From NCBI GenBank assembly GCA_036824045.1, contig DAITAZ010000003.1, forward strand, positions 1 to 64,000: a DNA stretch of 64,000 nucleotides. Reading direction: 5' to 3'. This DNA comes from DAITAZ01 sp036824045. Its GTDB lineage: Bacteria; Pseudomonadota; Gammaproteobacteria; Burkholderiales; Rhodocyclaceae. The translations under genes were made by a program, and so were the position numbers. The notes under the pieces were generated by a model. That model made no database searches. It saw only the letters and a program-made list of their open reading frames with translations, and had not been told where the DNA came from. Positions 31,645-41,214 of the stretch are shown piece by piece. The first letter of the stretch is position 1, and the number at the start of each line of letters is the position of its first letter.

Positions 31645-34269
31645 ATGGGACAGACAAATGTAATTCAGTTCGCAGCCGAGCTGAAAATGCCGGCCTCGGT
31701 TTTGCTGGAGCAACTGCGCAAGGCCGGCGTCAACAAGGTTGCGGAGAGCGATGTCCTGAGCGATCAGGACAAGACCAGGTTGCTGGACTACCTGCGTCGG
31801 TCCCATGGCGACACGCAAGCCAAGTCCAAGATCACCCTTACCCGCAAGGAAACTTCGGAGATCAAGCGTTCCGATGCTTCTGGGAAGGCCCGAACCATTC
31901 AGGTCGAGGTGCGGAAGAAGCGGGTGCTGGTGCGACGGGATGTTCCGGAACAGGCGGCAGTGGTGCCGGAGGTGCCGGCGCCTGTGGTTGATGAGCCCCC
32001 GCCGCCGATGCCCGGCGCGGTCGTGGATGCCAATGAGCAGGCTGCGCGCGAGCGCGATGCCCTGCGCCAGGCCGAGTTGGCCGCGCGGCAGGCGGCGGAA
32101 CTGAAGGAAAAGCAGGAGCGCGAGGCGGCAACTCGGCGTGAGGCCGAGGAAAAAGTTCGCGCCGAAGAAGAGGCCAAGCGGCAAGCGGAAGAAGAGGCAC
32201 GACGTCGTGCCGAGGCGGAGGCGAAAGCAAAGGCGGAGGCTGCCGAACGGACTCCGTCAGCCGGCCGGCCGGCGACGACGCCTGCGGCTGCCAAGCCCGG
32301 CAGCCAGACGCTGCACAAGCCGGCCCGTCCCGATAGCGCTGCGCCCAAGAAAGGCGCCAAGCCGTCGAATGACCGGCAGGACGCGAACAAACGACGGGGT
32401 ATCAAGACCCGGGGCGATGCAGGTACTTCGGGCTGGCGAGGCAAGGGTGGCGGTCGCCATCACCGTCATCATGACGATCAGCCGGCTGCGATGGCGGCGC
32501 CCGAGGCGGTTGTTCGGGAAGTGCTCGTTCCTGAGACGATCACGGTGGCTGATCTGGCACACCGCATGGCGGTGAAGGCCACCGAGTTGATCAAGACTCT
32601 GATGAAGATGGGATCGATGGTGACCATCAATCAGGTGCTGGATCAGGAAACGGCAATGATTGTGGTGGAGGAATTGGGCCATATCGCCAAGCCGGCCAAG
32701 CTGGATGATCCGGAGGCCTTCCTTGGTGAGGCTGCCGAGCAGCAAAAGAACGTTGAACTCCTGCCCCGCGCGCCGGTGGTGACGGTGATGGGGCACGTGG
32801 ATCACGGCAAGACCTCCTTGCTGGACTACATCCGTCGCGCCAAGGTGGCGGCTGGCGAAGCGGGCGGTATCACCCAGCACATCGGCGCCTACCACGTGGA
32901 AACCGAGCGGGGTGTGGTGACTTTCCTGGATACCCCGGGCCACGAAGCGTTCACGGCCATGCGTGCGCGGGGTGCAAAGGCTACGGACATCGTGATTCTC
33001 GTGGTGGCTGCGGACGATGGCGTGATGCCGCAAACCCGTGAGGCCATTCACCACGCCAAAGCAGCCGGCGTGCCGCTGGTAGTGGCGGTGAACAAGATCG
33101 ACAAACCGGATGCCAATCCGGAGCGGGTCAAGCAGGAGCTCGTGGCAGAAGGTGTCGTGCCGGAAGAGTATGGCGGTGATGCGCCTTTCATCCCGGTTTC
33201 CGCAAAGACCGGTGCCGGGATTGACGATCTGCTCGAGAATCTTCTGCTTCAGGCGGAGGTTCTGGAATTGACCGCGCCAGTCGAGGCGCCGGCCAAGGGA
33301 CTGATTATTGAAGCACGGCTGGATAAGGGCCGGGGCCCGGTGGCTACGATGCTGGTGCAGTCCGGTACCCTGAAACGGGGGGACGTGGTGCTGGCCGGGG
33401 CGACGTTTGGCCGTGTCCGCGCGATGCTGGACGAGAACGGTCGCCCGATACAGGAGGCAGGGCCTTCCATTCCGGTGGAGATTCTCGGCCTGTCCGACGT
33501 GCCCTCTGCGGGTGATGAGGCGATGAGTCTGGCCGACGAACGGAAAGCGCGTGAAATCGCCTTGTTCCGGCAGGGCAAGTTCCGCGACGTGAAGCTCGCC
33601 AAGCAGCAGGCGGCAAAACTGGAGAACATCCTCGACCAAATGAAGGAGGGCGAGGTAAAGAGCCTGCCGCTCATCATCAAGGCGGATGTGCAGGGCTCTC
33701 AGGAGGCGTTGGTGCATGCCTTGGCCAAGCTCTCCAACGAGGAAGTGCGGGTGCAGGTGATCCACGCCGCCGTGGGTGCGATCAGCGAGTCGGACGTCAA
33801 TCTGGCGCAGGCGTCCAAGGCGGTGGTGATCGGTTTCAACACGCGTGCAGACGCCAATGCCCGGAGAGCCGCCGAAAGCTTTGGCGTCGATATCCGCTAC
33901 TACAACATCATTTATGATGCGGTAGACGATGTGAAGGCGGCGCTGTCGGGCATGCTTGCGCCGGAAAAGCGGGAGAGCGTCATCGGTTCCGTGGAAATCC
34001 GTCAGGTTTTCCGCATCTCCAAGGTGGGGACGGTGGCTGGTTGCTACGTACTCGATGGGACGGTCAAGCGCAGTTCTCAGATCCGCTTGCTGCGCAACCA
34101 CGTGGTGGTGTTCACCGGCGAGCTCGATTCGCTGAAGCGCTTCAAGGATGATGTGAAGGAAGTCAAGGCGGGTTTCGAGTGTGGTTTGTCCATCAAGAAT
34201 TACTCGGACATCCAGGAGGGGGATATCCTCGAAGTATTCGAAATCCAGGAAGTGGCGCGCTCGCTGTAA
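31645..34269 (+). CDS. infB: Translation initiation factor IF-2
   Basis: 874 residues. GTPase that brings fMet-tRNA to the 30S subunit. The N-terminal IF2N domain is followed by a long charged Glu/Arg/Ala helical region (about 130-230), a basic His/Lys/Gly linker (about 270-280), a second IF2N, and the G domain starting at GHVDHGKTS (about 383) with DTPGHEAF and NKIDKPDA. ATG at 31645 has GGGAGG 10 bases upstream. It sits 17 bases after nusA and 16 bases before rbfA. Confidence 0.97.
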   Translation: MGQTNVIQFAAELKMPASVLLEQLRKAGVNKVAESDVLSDQDKTRLLDYLRRSHGDTQAKSKITLTRKETSEIKRSDASGKARTIQVEVRKKRVLVRRDVPEQAAVVPEVPAPVVDEPPPPMPGAVVDANEQAARERDALRQAELAARQAAELKEKQEREAATRREAEEKVRAEEEAKRQAEEEARRRAEAEAKAKAEAAERTPSAGRPATTPAAAKPGSQTLHKPARPDSAAPKKGAKPSNDRQDANKRRGIKTRGDAGTSGWRGKGGGRHHRHHDDQPAAMAAPEAVVREVLVPETITVADLAHRMAVKATELIKTLMKMGSMVTINQVLDQETAMIVVEELGHIAKPAKLDDPEAFLGEAAEQQKNVELLPRAPVVTVMGHVDHGKTSLLDYIRRAKVAAGEAGGITQHIGAYHVETERGVVTFLDTPGHEAFTAMRARGAKATDIVILVVAADDGVMPQTREAIHHAKAAGVPLVVAVNKIDKPDANPERVKQELVAEGVVPEEYGGDAPFIPVSAKTGAGIDDLLENLLLQAEVLELTAPVEAPAKGLIIEARLDKGRGPVATMLVQSGTLKRGDVVLAGATFGRVRAMLDENGRPIQEAGPSIPVEILGLSDVPSAGDEAMSLADERKAREIALFRQGKFRDVKLAKQQAAKLENILDQMKEGEVKSLPLIIKADVQGSQEALVHALAKLSNEEVRVQVIHAAVGAISESDVNLAQASKAVVIGFNTRADANARRAAESFGVDIRYYNIIYDAVDDVKAALSGMLAPEKRESVIGSVEIRQVFRISKVGTVAGCYVLDGTVKRSSQIRLLRNHVVVFTGELDSLKRFKDDVKEVKAGFECGLSIKNYSDIQEGDILEVFEIQEVARSL

Positions 34270-34285
34270 GGGTTGAAAGGCAGGC

Positions 34286-34657
34286 ATGGCAAAGGAGTTT
34301 TCCCGGGGGCAACGGGTGGCTGAGCAGATCCAGCGGGAACTGGCAGAGCTCATCCGGCTGGAGGTCAAAGATCCGCGGGTGGGTTTCATCACCCTGACCG
34401 ATGTCGAGGTCAGTCCCGACTACGCTCATGCCAAGGTGTATTTCACTACCCTGGCTGGGGAGGCAGCCCTGCCTGAAATCCTGGCAGGGCTGCGGCGTGC
34501 CAGCGGGTTTTTGCGGCGCGAACTTGGGCGCCGGATACGGATTCATACGACGCCGGAGTTGCACTTTGCCTTCGATCCGTCGGTGGAGAGGGGGGACCGG
34601 TTGTCGCGTTTGATCGACGAGGCTGTAGCCAGCCATCCTCCGGTCAAGGAGGATTAG
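34286..34657 (+). CDS. rbfA: Ribosome-binding factor A
   Basis: 123 residues. KH-type protein for late 30S maturation and cold adaptation. Motifs: RVAEQIQRELAELIRLEVKDPRVGFITLTDVEVSPD and FDPSVERGDRLSRLIDEA. Between infB and truB as usual. Confidence 0.95.
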   Translation: MAKEFSRGQRVAEQIQRELAELIRLEVKDPRVGFITLTDVEVSPDYAHAKVYFTTLAGEAALPEILAGLRRASGFLRRELGRRIRIHTTPELHFAFDPSVERGDRLSRLIDEAVASHPPVKED

Positions 34658-34719
34658 GCATCAGTTGTGTCCTGGTCGGGCCGCCCCGGGGCGGCCTTTG
34701 TTTTTTTGAGGTTCGAGGA

Positions 34720-35646
34720 ATGCCTCCTGGCGCAAGAAGATCCTGGGATGCAGTAGATGGCGTGCTCTTGTTGGATAAGCCCCTGGGCATGTCTTCCAAT
34801 GGGGCGTTGCAAGCCGCCCGTCGGCTGCTGAATGCGGCTAAAGCAGGGCACACGGGAACACTCGACCCGCTTGCAACCGGGTTGTTGCCCTTGTGCTTCG
34901 GAGAGGCCACCAAGTTTTCCCAGACGCTTCTTGATGCCGACAAGTGCTACGAAGCCACCTTTCTCCTCGGCGTAACTACCACCACGGGCGATGCAGAAGG
35001 GGACGTCATTGCTCAAGAGGCCGTGCGCTGCTCGGAAAAGGATGTCCTGACGGCGGTGTCGCGTTTCCGAGGGTGGGTAGAACAGGTGCCACCCATGTTC
35101 TCTGCCTTGAAGCAGGGAGGTCGCGCTCTGTACGAGTATGCGCGCCAGGGCGTGGAAGTTGAGCGCAAGCCCCGCAAGGTGTGCATCCACGAAATCGACG
35201 TCTTGAACTGCGACTTGCCTAGGGTGAGCATCCGCGTGCGCTGCAGCAAAGGCACTTACATTCGAACGTTGGCCGAGGATATCGGCCGGGTGCTCGGCTG
35301 CGGAGCGCATTTGATCGCCCTGCGCAGAACGGCCATTGGTGCGCTCAACCTGGGAGCGGCGGTGACCTTGGAGCGACTCGGAGCCGCGCCGTCTCCAGAG
35401 CGCCTGCTCGCTCCAGTCGATACCTTGCTCGGTGAAATGCCTGCGCTCCATCTCGATGAGGACCAAGCGCAGCGCTTGCTACATGGTCGACAGACCCACG
35501 TAACCGCTTTGCCGGGCGCTCAGGCTGAGTTCCGCGTATACGGGCCCATGGGCTTCATTGGTGTGGCGCTCTGCCGGACCGATGGCAGCGTGGTATCCCG
35601 CAGGCTCATTTCGACGTCACGTTTCGGTGTCGAATCCGCAAAATAA
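34720..35646 (+). CDS. truB: tRNA pseudouridine-55 synthase TruB
   Basis: 308 residues. Makes pseudouridine 55 in the T-loop of tRNAs. The catalytic Asp is in AGHTGTLDPLATGLLP; GVLLLDKPLGMSSN is the N-terminal motif and the C-terminal part forms a PUA-like domain. ATG at 34720, 62 bases after rbfA. Confidence 0.95.
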   Translation: MPPGARRSWDAVDGVLLLDKPLGMSSNGALQAARRLLNAAKAGHTGTLDPLATGLLPLCFGEATKFSQTLLDADKCYEATFLLGVTTTTGDAEGDVIAQEAVRCSEKDVLTAVSRFRGWVEQVPPMFSALKQGGRALYEYARQGVEVERKPRKVCIHEIDVLNCDLPRVSIRVRCSKGTYIRTLAEDIGRVLGCGAHLIALRRTAIGALNLGAAVTLERLGAAPSPERLLAPVDTLLGEMPALHLDEDQAQRLLHGRQTHVTALPGAQAEFRVYGPMGFIGVALCRTDGSVVSRRLISTSRFGVESAK

Positions 35647-35647
35647 C

Positions 35648-35677
35648 TTGAGAATTCAAAGCGCCACCTGCTAGAAT
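35648..35677 (+). promoter_or_regulatory. Promoter of rpsO-pnp
   Basis: TTGAGA (35648-35653), 18 bases, then TAGAAT (35672-35677), in the gap between truB and rpsO. Consistent with the separate rpsO promoter known in other proteobacteria. Confidence 0.55.
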
Positions 35678-35717
35678 CTCGCCCTTCGCAAAAGTACTCA
35701 CACTAACACTATCAACC

Positions 35718-35987
35718 ATGGCTATCCTCACCGCAGACAAAGCTAAGATCGTTGGCGACTTCCAGCGCGCTCAGGGCGACACCGGTTCCCCGGAAGTCCA
35801 GGTTGCGCTGCTGACGGCGCGAATCAATGATCTGACCGGGCATTTCAAGGCCAACGTCAAGGACCACCATTCCCGTCGCGGCCTGCTGCGCATGGTGAGC
35901 CAGCGCCGGAAGATGCTGGATTACCTGAAGCGCACGAATGCTGACCGGTACCGCGCCCTCATTGAGCGCCTGGGCCTGCGCAAGTAA
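35718..35987 (+). CDS. rpsO: 30S ribosomal protein S15
   Basis: 89 residues, standard length. FQRAQGDTGSPEVQVALLTARI, HSRRGLLRMVSQRRKMLDYL are the 16S-binding signature. In many bacteria S15 represses its own mRNA through a leader structure. Followed by a strong hairpin terminator and then pnp. Confidence 0.97.
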   Translation: MAILTADKAKIVGDFQRAQGDTGSPEVQVALLTARINDLTGHFKANVKDHHSRRGLLRMVSQRRKMLDYLKRTNADRYRALIERLGLRK

Positions 35988-36035
35988 TTCTGCCCGCGTG
36001 GCGCACCCCTCTTGCCCTGTCGGGCAATGAAGATT

Positions 36036-36076
36036 GCCGGCGGCACCCCTGGTGGGTGCGCCGGCTTTGTTTTTTT
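36036..36076 (+). terminator. Hairpin terminator between rpsO and pnp
   Basis: GCCGGC-g-GCACCC / GGGTGC-GCCGGC with one bulged G, followed by TTTGTTTTTTT. It probably ends part of the rpsO transcripts and may be read through into pnp. Confidence 0.8.
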
Positions 36077-36152
36077 CTGCCGGCGGACGTGGCCGGCAGG
36101 TTCCGGGGCAGGTGCAATAGCTTGCCTGCCACCGCTTCGATAGGATTCAAAC

Positions 36153-38267
36153 GTGTTCAATTCGCACAAGAAAACATTTACCTACGGTTCGAACACCGTA
36201 ACCCTGGAAACCGGCGAGGTCGCCAGACAAGCGCATGGCGCCGTGATCGTAAACATGGATGAAACGGTGGTTCTCGCCACTGTGGTTGCAGCCAAGGATG
36301 TGCGCCCGGGGCAGGACTTCTTCCCGCTCACCGTGGACTACATGGAGAAGTTCTATGCAGCCGGGCGGATTCCCGGGGGCTTCTTCAAGCGGGAGGGCCG
36401 TCCGTCCGAAAAGGAGACCCTGACGGCACGCCTGATCGACCGGCCGATTCGCCCCCTGTTTCCGGATGGGTTCTACAACGAAGTTCAGGTCGTGCTGACC
36501 GTCTTGTCCCTCAACCCCGAAGTGGATCCGGACATTCCCGCCATGATTGGCGCCTCCGCCGCCTTGGCGATCTCCGGTGTTCCCTTTAACGGCCCGATTG
36601 GAGCCGCCCGGGTGGGGTACCAGGATGGGCAGTACGTGCTCAACCCCTCCGCCGAACAGCTCAAGACCAGCCAGTTGAATCTGGTGGTGGCTGGCACTCA
36701 GGCCGCTGTTCTGATGGTTGAGTCCGAAGCACTCGAGTTGTCCGAAGAAGTGATGCTGGGGGCCGTGGTCTATGGCCACGAGCAGATGCAGGCGGTGATC
36801 GGCGCCATCAACGAACTCGTGGAGGTGGCGGGCAAGCCGGAGTGGGACTGGCAACCCCCGGCGAAGGACGAGGTGCTGTGGGGCCGCATGGTGGAGATCG
36901 CCCAAGCGGACTTGCAGGCGGCCTACCAGATCACCCAGAAGCAGGCGCGCACGTTGCGTGTGGGTGAAATCCGCAGCGCTCTGGTGGAAGCCCTGACCAC
37001 CAATCTGCCCGAAGGCGCTGTGGCGCCGGACGTCAACACCATCAAGAACTACTTCTTCGAACTCGAAGCCTCCATCGTTCGCGGCCGCATCCTGAGCGGC
37101 GAGCCGCGGATCGACGGCCGGGATACCCGGACTGTACGCCCCATCGTCATTCGCAATAGCGTGCTGCCGCGTACCCATGGTTCTGCGTTGTTCACGCGGG
37201 GCGAAACCCAGGCGATGGTGGTGGCGACCCTTGGCACCGGTCGGGATGAGCAGATCATTGATGCGCTTGCCGGCGAGTACAAGGAGCGGTTCATGCTCCA
37301 CTACAACATGCCTCCTTTTGCCACGGGCGAATGCGGCCGGGTTGGGGCCCCCAAGCGGCGGGAAGTCGGCCATGGTCGTCTGGCCAAGCGTGCTCTGGCT
37401 GCAGTGCTGCCGGCACCCCAGGATTTCTCCTACACCATTCGTGTTGTGTCCGAGATCACCGAGTCCAACGGCTCCAGTTCCATGGCGTCCGTGTGCGGGG
37501 GGTCCCTCGCGCTGATGGATGCCGGTGTGCCCATCAAGGCGCACGTGGCAGGCATTGCCATGGGGTTGATCAAGGAAGGCAATCGGTTCGCGGTGTTGAC
37601 CGACATCCTGGGTGATGAGGATCACCTGGGCGACATGGACTTCAAAGTGGCAGGCACCGAGGGTGGTGTCACGGCGCTGCAGATGGATATCAAGATCCAG
37701 GGCATCACCAAGGAGATCATGAAGGTTGCCCTGGCGCAGGCCAACGAGGCTCGTCTGCACATCCTGAATCAGATGAAGGCTTCCATGGCTGAGCATCGTG
37801 GCGAGGTGTCCACCTATGCGCCGCGCCTGCTGACGATCAAGATCAATCCCGAGAAGATCCGAGATGTGATCGGGAAGGGAGGCGCCGTGATCCGTGCCCT
37901 GACCGAGGAAACCGGCGCGGTGATCGACATCGAGGACGATGGCACCGTGACGATCGCTTCGGTAAACGCCGATGCCGCGGAAGTCGCACGCAAGCGCATC
38001 GAGGCGATCACCGCCGAAGTGGAAGTGGGCAAGATCTACGAAGGCACCGTGCTGCGCCTGCTGGACTTTGGTGCGATCGTGAGTGTGTTGCCGGGCAAGG
38101 ACGGCCTGCTGCACATTTCCCAGATTGCAAACGAGCGTATTGCCAGCGTTGCCGATCACCTCAAGGAGGGGCAGGTGGTGCGGGTCAAGGTGCTGGAAAC
38201 CGACGAGAAGGGCCGTATTCGTTTGTCCATGAAGGCGGTTGCCGCGGAAGAGAAGGCTGCGGGTTAA
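36153..38267 (+). CDS. pnp: Polyribonucleotide nucleotidyltransferase (PNPase)
   Basis: 704 residues. Phosphorolytic 3'-5' exoribonuclease of the degradosome. Two RNase PH domains (first with LIDRPIRPLFPDGF, second with DGRDTRTVRPI and HYNMPPFATGECGR), then KH (about 555-610, IRDVIGKGGAVIR) and S1 (about 625-695). It begins with GTG at 36153 (MFNSHKKTF). Ends in a tandem hairpin region that separates it from dksA. Confidence 0.96.
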   Translation: MFNSHKKTFTYGSNTVTLETGEVARQAHGAVIVNMDETVVLATVVAAKDVRPGQDFFPLTVDYMEKFYAAGRIPGGFFKREGRPSEKETLTARLIDRPIRPLFPDGFYNEVQVVLTVLSLNPEVDPDIPAMIGASAALAISGVPFNGPIGAARVGYQDGQYVLNPSAEQLKTSQLNLVVAGTQAAVLMVESEALELSEEVMLGAVVYGHEQMQAVIGAINELVEVAGKPEWDWQPPAKDEVLWGRMVEIAQADLQAAYQITQKQARTLRVGEIRSALVEALTTNLPEGAVAPDVNTIKNYFFELEASIVRGRILSGEPRIDGRDTRTVRPIVIRNSVLPRTHGSALFTRGETQAMVVATLGTGRDEQIIDALAGEYKERFMLHYNMPPFATGECGRVGAPKRREVGHGRLAKRALAAVLPAPQDFSYTIRVVSEITESNGSSSMASVCGGSLALMDAGVPIKAHVAGIAMGLIKEGNRFAVLTDILGDEDHLGDMDFKVAGTEGGVTALQMDIKIQGITKEIMKVALAQANEARLHILNQMKASMAEHRGEVSTYAPRLLTIKINPEKIRDVIGKGGAVIRALTEETGAVIDIEDDGTVTIASVNADAAEVARKRIEAITAEVEVGKIYEGTVLRLLDFGAIVSVLPGKDGLLHISQIANERIASVADHLKEGQVVRVKVLETDEKGRIRLSMKAVAAEEKAAG

Positions 38268-38282
38268 GCTTGGCCTGGTAAT

Positions 38283-38307
38283 GGTTGCCCGCTTGTGGCG
38301 GGCAACC
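38283..38307 (+). repeat. Perfect hairpin just after pnp
   Basis: GGTTGCCCGC-TTGTG-GCGGGCAACC, ten perfect base pairs, 15 bases after the pnp stop. With no T run it may protect the 3' end rather than terminate. A true terminator follows 8 bases later. Confidence 0.6.
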
Positions 38308-38314
38308 GGACGGC

Positions 38315-38353
38315 AAAACAATGAAGGGAGCCGAGGCTCCCTTCATTGTTTTT
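38315..38353. terminator. Two-way terminator between pnp and dksA
   Basis: AAAACAATGAAGGGAGCC-GA-GGCTCCCTTCATTGTTTT is a long perfect stem with A and T tracts at its ends, able to stop transcription from pnp and from dksA. Confidence 0.85.
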
Positions 38354-38381
38354 GTCAAGTGGCTGGATGGATACTGTGCAG

Positions 38382-38804
38382 CTAACGGGCGACCTGCTTT
38401 TCCCGAAATTCTTCGAGCGTCTTGCAGTCGATGCACAGGGTGGCGGTGGGGCGAGCTTCCAGTCGTTTGAGACCAATCTCGATCCCGCAACTGTCACAGT
38501 AGCCGTAGTCCTCGTCAGCGATTCTCTGCAGGGTTTCGTCGATCTTCTTGATCAGTTTGCGTTCCCGGTCTCGGTTGCGTAGTTCGAGGGCCATGTCGGA
38601 TTCCTGGCTGGCCCGGTCGTTTGGATCGGCAAAGACCTGGGCTTCGTCCTGCATGGTGTGCACGGTCCGCTCGATGTCTGCCGCGAGCCCTTCCTTCATG
38701 GTCTCAAGGATCTGGCGGAAATGCGCCAGTTGCTTGCTATTCATGTATTCCTCGCCTTCAGCGGGAATGTAGGGCGCAACGTGCTTGAGGAAGTCTTCAG
38801 CCAT
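38382..38804 (-). CDS. dksA: RNA polymerase-binding transcription factor DksA
   Basis: 140 residues. Works with ppGpp in the polymerase secondary channel to control rRNA and amino acid promoters. Coiled coil with the acidic tip DPNDRASQESDMA, then a four-cysteine zinc finger (CDSCGIEIG...TLCIDC). It lies 109 bases downstream of ppk1 on the same strand and converges on pnp. Confidence 0.95.
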   Translation of the reverse strand: MAEDFLKHVAPYIPAEGEEYMNSKQLAHFRQILETMKEGLAADIERTVHTMQDEAQVFADPNDRASQESDMALELRNRDRERKLIKKIDETLQRIADEDYGYCDSCGIEIGLKRLEARPTATLCIDCKTLEEFREKQVAR

Positions 38805-38913
38805 TTGGTTTAACGAATTTGTTGATCGGGAGGCAAAGAGCTTGCTTAATATCAGAATCGGCTTATCACCGCAAGCAGCCCCAAACGGCGGAAAAGCTTA
38901 TGGGTACTGACTT

Positions 38914-41103
38914 TCAGCCCGATCCGGGAGGGCTGGAAAGTCTTGCGAGGAGACTGCTCTGAGCGCTGCGCGCTACCCCGCGAAGCGAGCGCCGTTGGTA
39001 GCCGCCGGTGCTTTCCATGGTCCAGGCCTGAACATTGTCTGAGAGATAAGGACGCAATCCTTCTCGGATCACCCGTTTCTTCAGCCGGGGATCCAGGATG
39101 GGAAAAGCCAGTTCGATCCGGCGGAAGAAGTTGCGTTCCATCCAGTCGGCGCTGGAGAGCAGTAGGGTTTCCTCCCCTTGGGCGTGGAAATAGAACAGGC
39201 GGGAATGCTCCAGAAAGCGCCCTATCACCGAGCGTACCCGGATATTTTCGGAAAGCCCCGGAATGCCCGGACGCAGTGCGCAGGGGCCGCGGACGATGAG
39301 ATCCACACGTACCCCGGCTTGTGATGCTTCGTACAACGCTGAAATGGCTTCGGGTTCCAGCAGCGCGTTCATCTTGGCGATGATGCGTGCTTTGCCGCCG
39401 GTGCGGGCGGTTTCTGTTTCCGCACGGATGGCGGCAAGCATGCGGCTGTGGAGGGTGAACGGGGCCTGCCACAGGTGATGCAGTTCGCCCGCACGGCCAA
39501 GCCCCGTGAGCTGCGTGAACACCTCATTCACATCTTCCCCGATCTGCTCGTTTGCGGTCATCAGTCCGAAATCGGTGTAGAGGCGTGCAGTTCGGGGATG
39601 GTAGTTACCCGTTCCCAAATGTACATAACGCCGCAATCCTTCTTCCTCGCGGCGGACCACAAGCAGCATCTTGGCATGGGTCTTGTAGCCCACCACTCCG
39701 TAGGTGACATGAGCCCCCGCATGCTCAAGCCGCGCCGCCCAGCCGATATTGGCCTCTTCGTCGAAGCGGGCCATCAGTTCGACCACGACCGATACTTCCT
39801 TGCCCTTCTGTGCAGCGCGAGCCAGGCTCTCCATCAAGACAGAATCGGTGCCTGTTCGATACACCGTCATCTTGATGGCCAGGACCTCCGGGTCGTCGGC
39901 AGCGGTTTGCAGCAGTTCGATGACCGGGTTGAAGCTTTCGAACGGGTGGTGGAGCAGGATGTCCTGGCGGCGCAGCACATCGAAGAGGCTGGCTCCCTTG
40001 GCCAGACCCGCCGGGTAGCCCGGGGTGAAGGGTACGTATTTCAAGTCCGGCCGATCCACACGGTCCGGCACCTGCATCAGCCGTACCAGATTGACGATCC
40101 CCGCGGCCCGGTAAAGATCCTGTTGCTGGAGATCGAACTGGCGGAGCAGGAAGCTGGCCATGTCGTCGGAGCAGTTGTCCGCCACTTCCAGCCGGACTGC
40201 GTCGCCGAAGTGGCGCTGGGGCAGTTCCCCCTGCAAGGTTGAGCGCAGATCCTTGATCTCCTCATCTTCCACGAAGAGGTCACTATTGCGCGTCACGCGG
40301 AACTGATAACAGCCGAGCACCCGCATGCCCGCAAACAGTTCCCCCACATGGGCATGCAACATCGAGGAGAGGAACACGAATCCGTACTCCACACCGGTCA
40401 GTTCTTTCGGCAGTTGTATCACCCGGGGCAGCGCGCGGGGAGCTTGAACGATGGCGGTCCCGCAATCCCGGCCGAAGGCGTCGAGGCCCTCCAGCTCCAC
40501 GGCAAAGTTGAGGCTTTTGTTGAGTACCCGGGGGAACGGGTGCGCCGGATCGAGGCCGATGGGCGTCAACACTGGCATCACCTCGCGGACAAAGTAGCCT
40601 CGAATCCAGGTGCTCTGTAAGTCGGTCCATTGACTCCGGCGCAGGAACACTACACCCTCGGCGGCAAGAGCCGGGAGGATCTGCCCATTGAGCAGCTGGT
40701 ATTGCTCGGCGATGAGGTGATGGGCTTCGTCGCTCACTTTCCGCAAGGTTTCGGTGGCGGTCATGCCGTCCGCCGCCACCACGGGGCTGCCCATCTTGAC
40801 CTGCTCCTTCAAGCCGGCCACTCGGATCTCGAAGAACTCGTCCAGATTGCTCGATACGATGCACAGGAAGCGCAGCCGCTCCAGCAGCGGTACGCCTTCG
40901 TCAGCGGCCTGGGCCAGCACACGCCGCTGGAACGCAAGGAGGGAGAGCTCCCGATTGAGCAACTGTTCCGGGGTACGGGCAGGGGGGGGCGGGTGGAGTT
41001 GGGCCACGGAGGCGAGGCTGGCGTCGGGCATCACGAGGTGCAAAACGGGTTGGGTGGAGGGGCGGCCCGATGAGGGGCTAGGAGCGATAGTTTGTGAACT
41101 CAT
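38914..41103 (-). CDS. ppk1: Polyphosphate kinase 1
   Basis: 729 residues. Makes long-chain polyphosphate from ATP. N-terminal domain starts at RELSLLAFQRRVLAQA (about 51); the catalytic histidine that becomes phosphorylated lies in YKTHAKMLLVVRRE, with a second conserved His in FYFHAQGEE. The first 40 residues are a Pro/Ser-rich tail absent from shorter homologues. It is divergent from ppx (111 bases between starts), so synthesis and breakdown of polyphosphate share a control region. DksA, a stringent factor, is downstream. Confidence 0.95.
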   Translation of the reverse strand: MSSQTIAPSPSSGRPSTQPVLHLVMPDASLASVAQLHPPPPARTPEQLLNRELSLLAFQRRVLAQAADEGVPLLERLRFLCIVSSNLDEFFEIRVAGLKEQVKMGSPVVAADGMTATETLRKVSDEAHHLIAEQYQLLNGQILPALAAEGVVFLRRSQWTDLQSTWIRGYFVREVMPVLTPIGLDPAHPFPRVLNKSLNFAVELEGLDAFGRDCGTAIVQAPRALPRVIQLPKELTGVEYGFVFLSSMLHAHVGELFAGMRVLGCYQFRVTRNSDLFVEDEEIKDLRSTLQGELPQRHFGDAVRLEVADNCSDDMASFLLRQFDLQQQDLYRAAGIVNLVRLMQVPDRVDRPDLKYVPFTPGYPAGLAKGASLFDVLRRQDILLHHPFESFNPVIELLQTAADDPEVLAIKMTVYRTGTDSVLMESLARAAQKGKEVSVVVELMARFDEEANIGWAARLEHAGAHVTYGVVGYKTHAKMLLVVRREEEGLRRYVHLGTGNYHPRTARLYTDFGLMTANEQIGEDVNEVFTQLTGLGRAGELHHLWQAPFTLHSRMLAAIRAETETARTGGKARIIAKMNALLEPEAISALYEASQAGVRVDLIVRGPCALRPGIPGLSENIRVRSVIGRFLEHSRLFYFHAQGEETLLLSSADWMERNFFRRIELAFPILDPRLKKRVIREGLRPYLSDNVQAWTMESTGGYQRRSLRGVARSAQSSLLARLSSPPGSG

Positions 41104-41214
41104 TGTTGCAATTTCGTGACATGTAGGGGCGTATGTCGGTGCGCCCCGAGCTTTCCATGGCCGGTGTTAGAATCCGCCCCACTTCTCTTTCCGCCTTTCC
41201 CGCCCGGCAAGACT

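Noticed and set aside
32257..34392. A long minus-strand frame of 711 codons
   Set aside because: It lies entirely opposite infB, which has every IF-2 domain; long antisense frames are common in GC-rich genes.
36147..38321. A long minus-strand frame of 724 codons
   Set aside because: It is the antisense of pnp, which is clearly the real gene.
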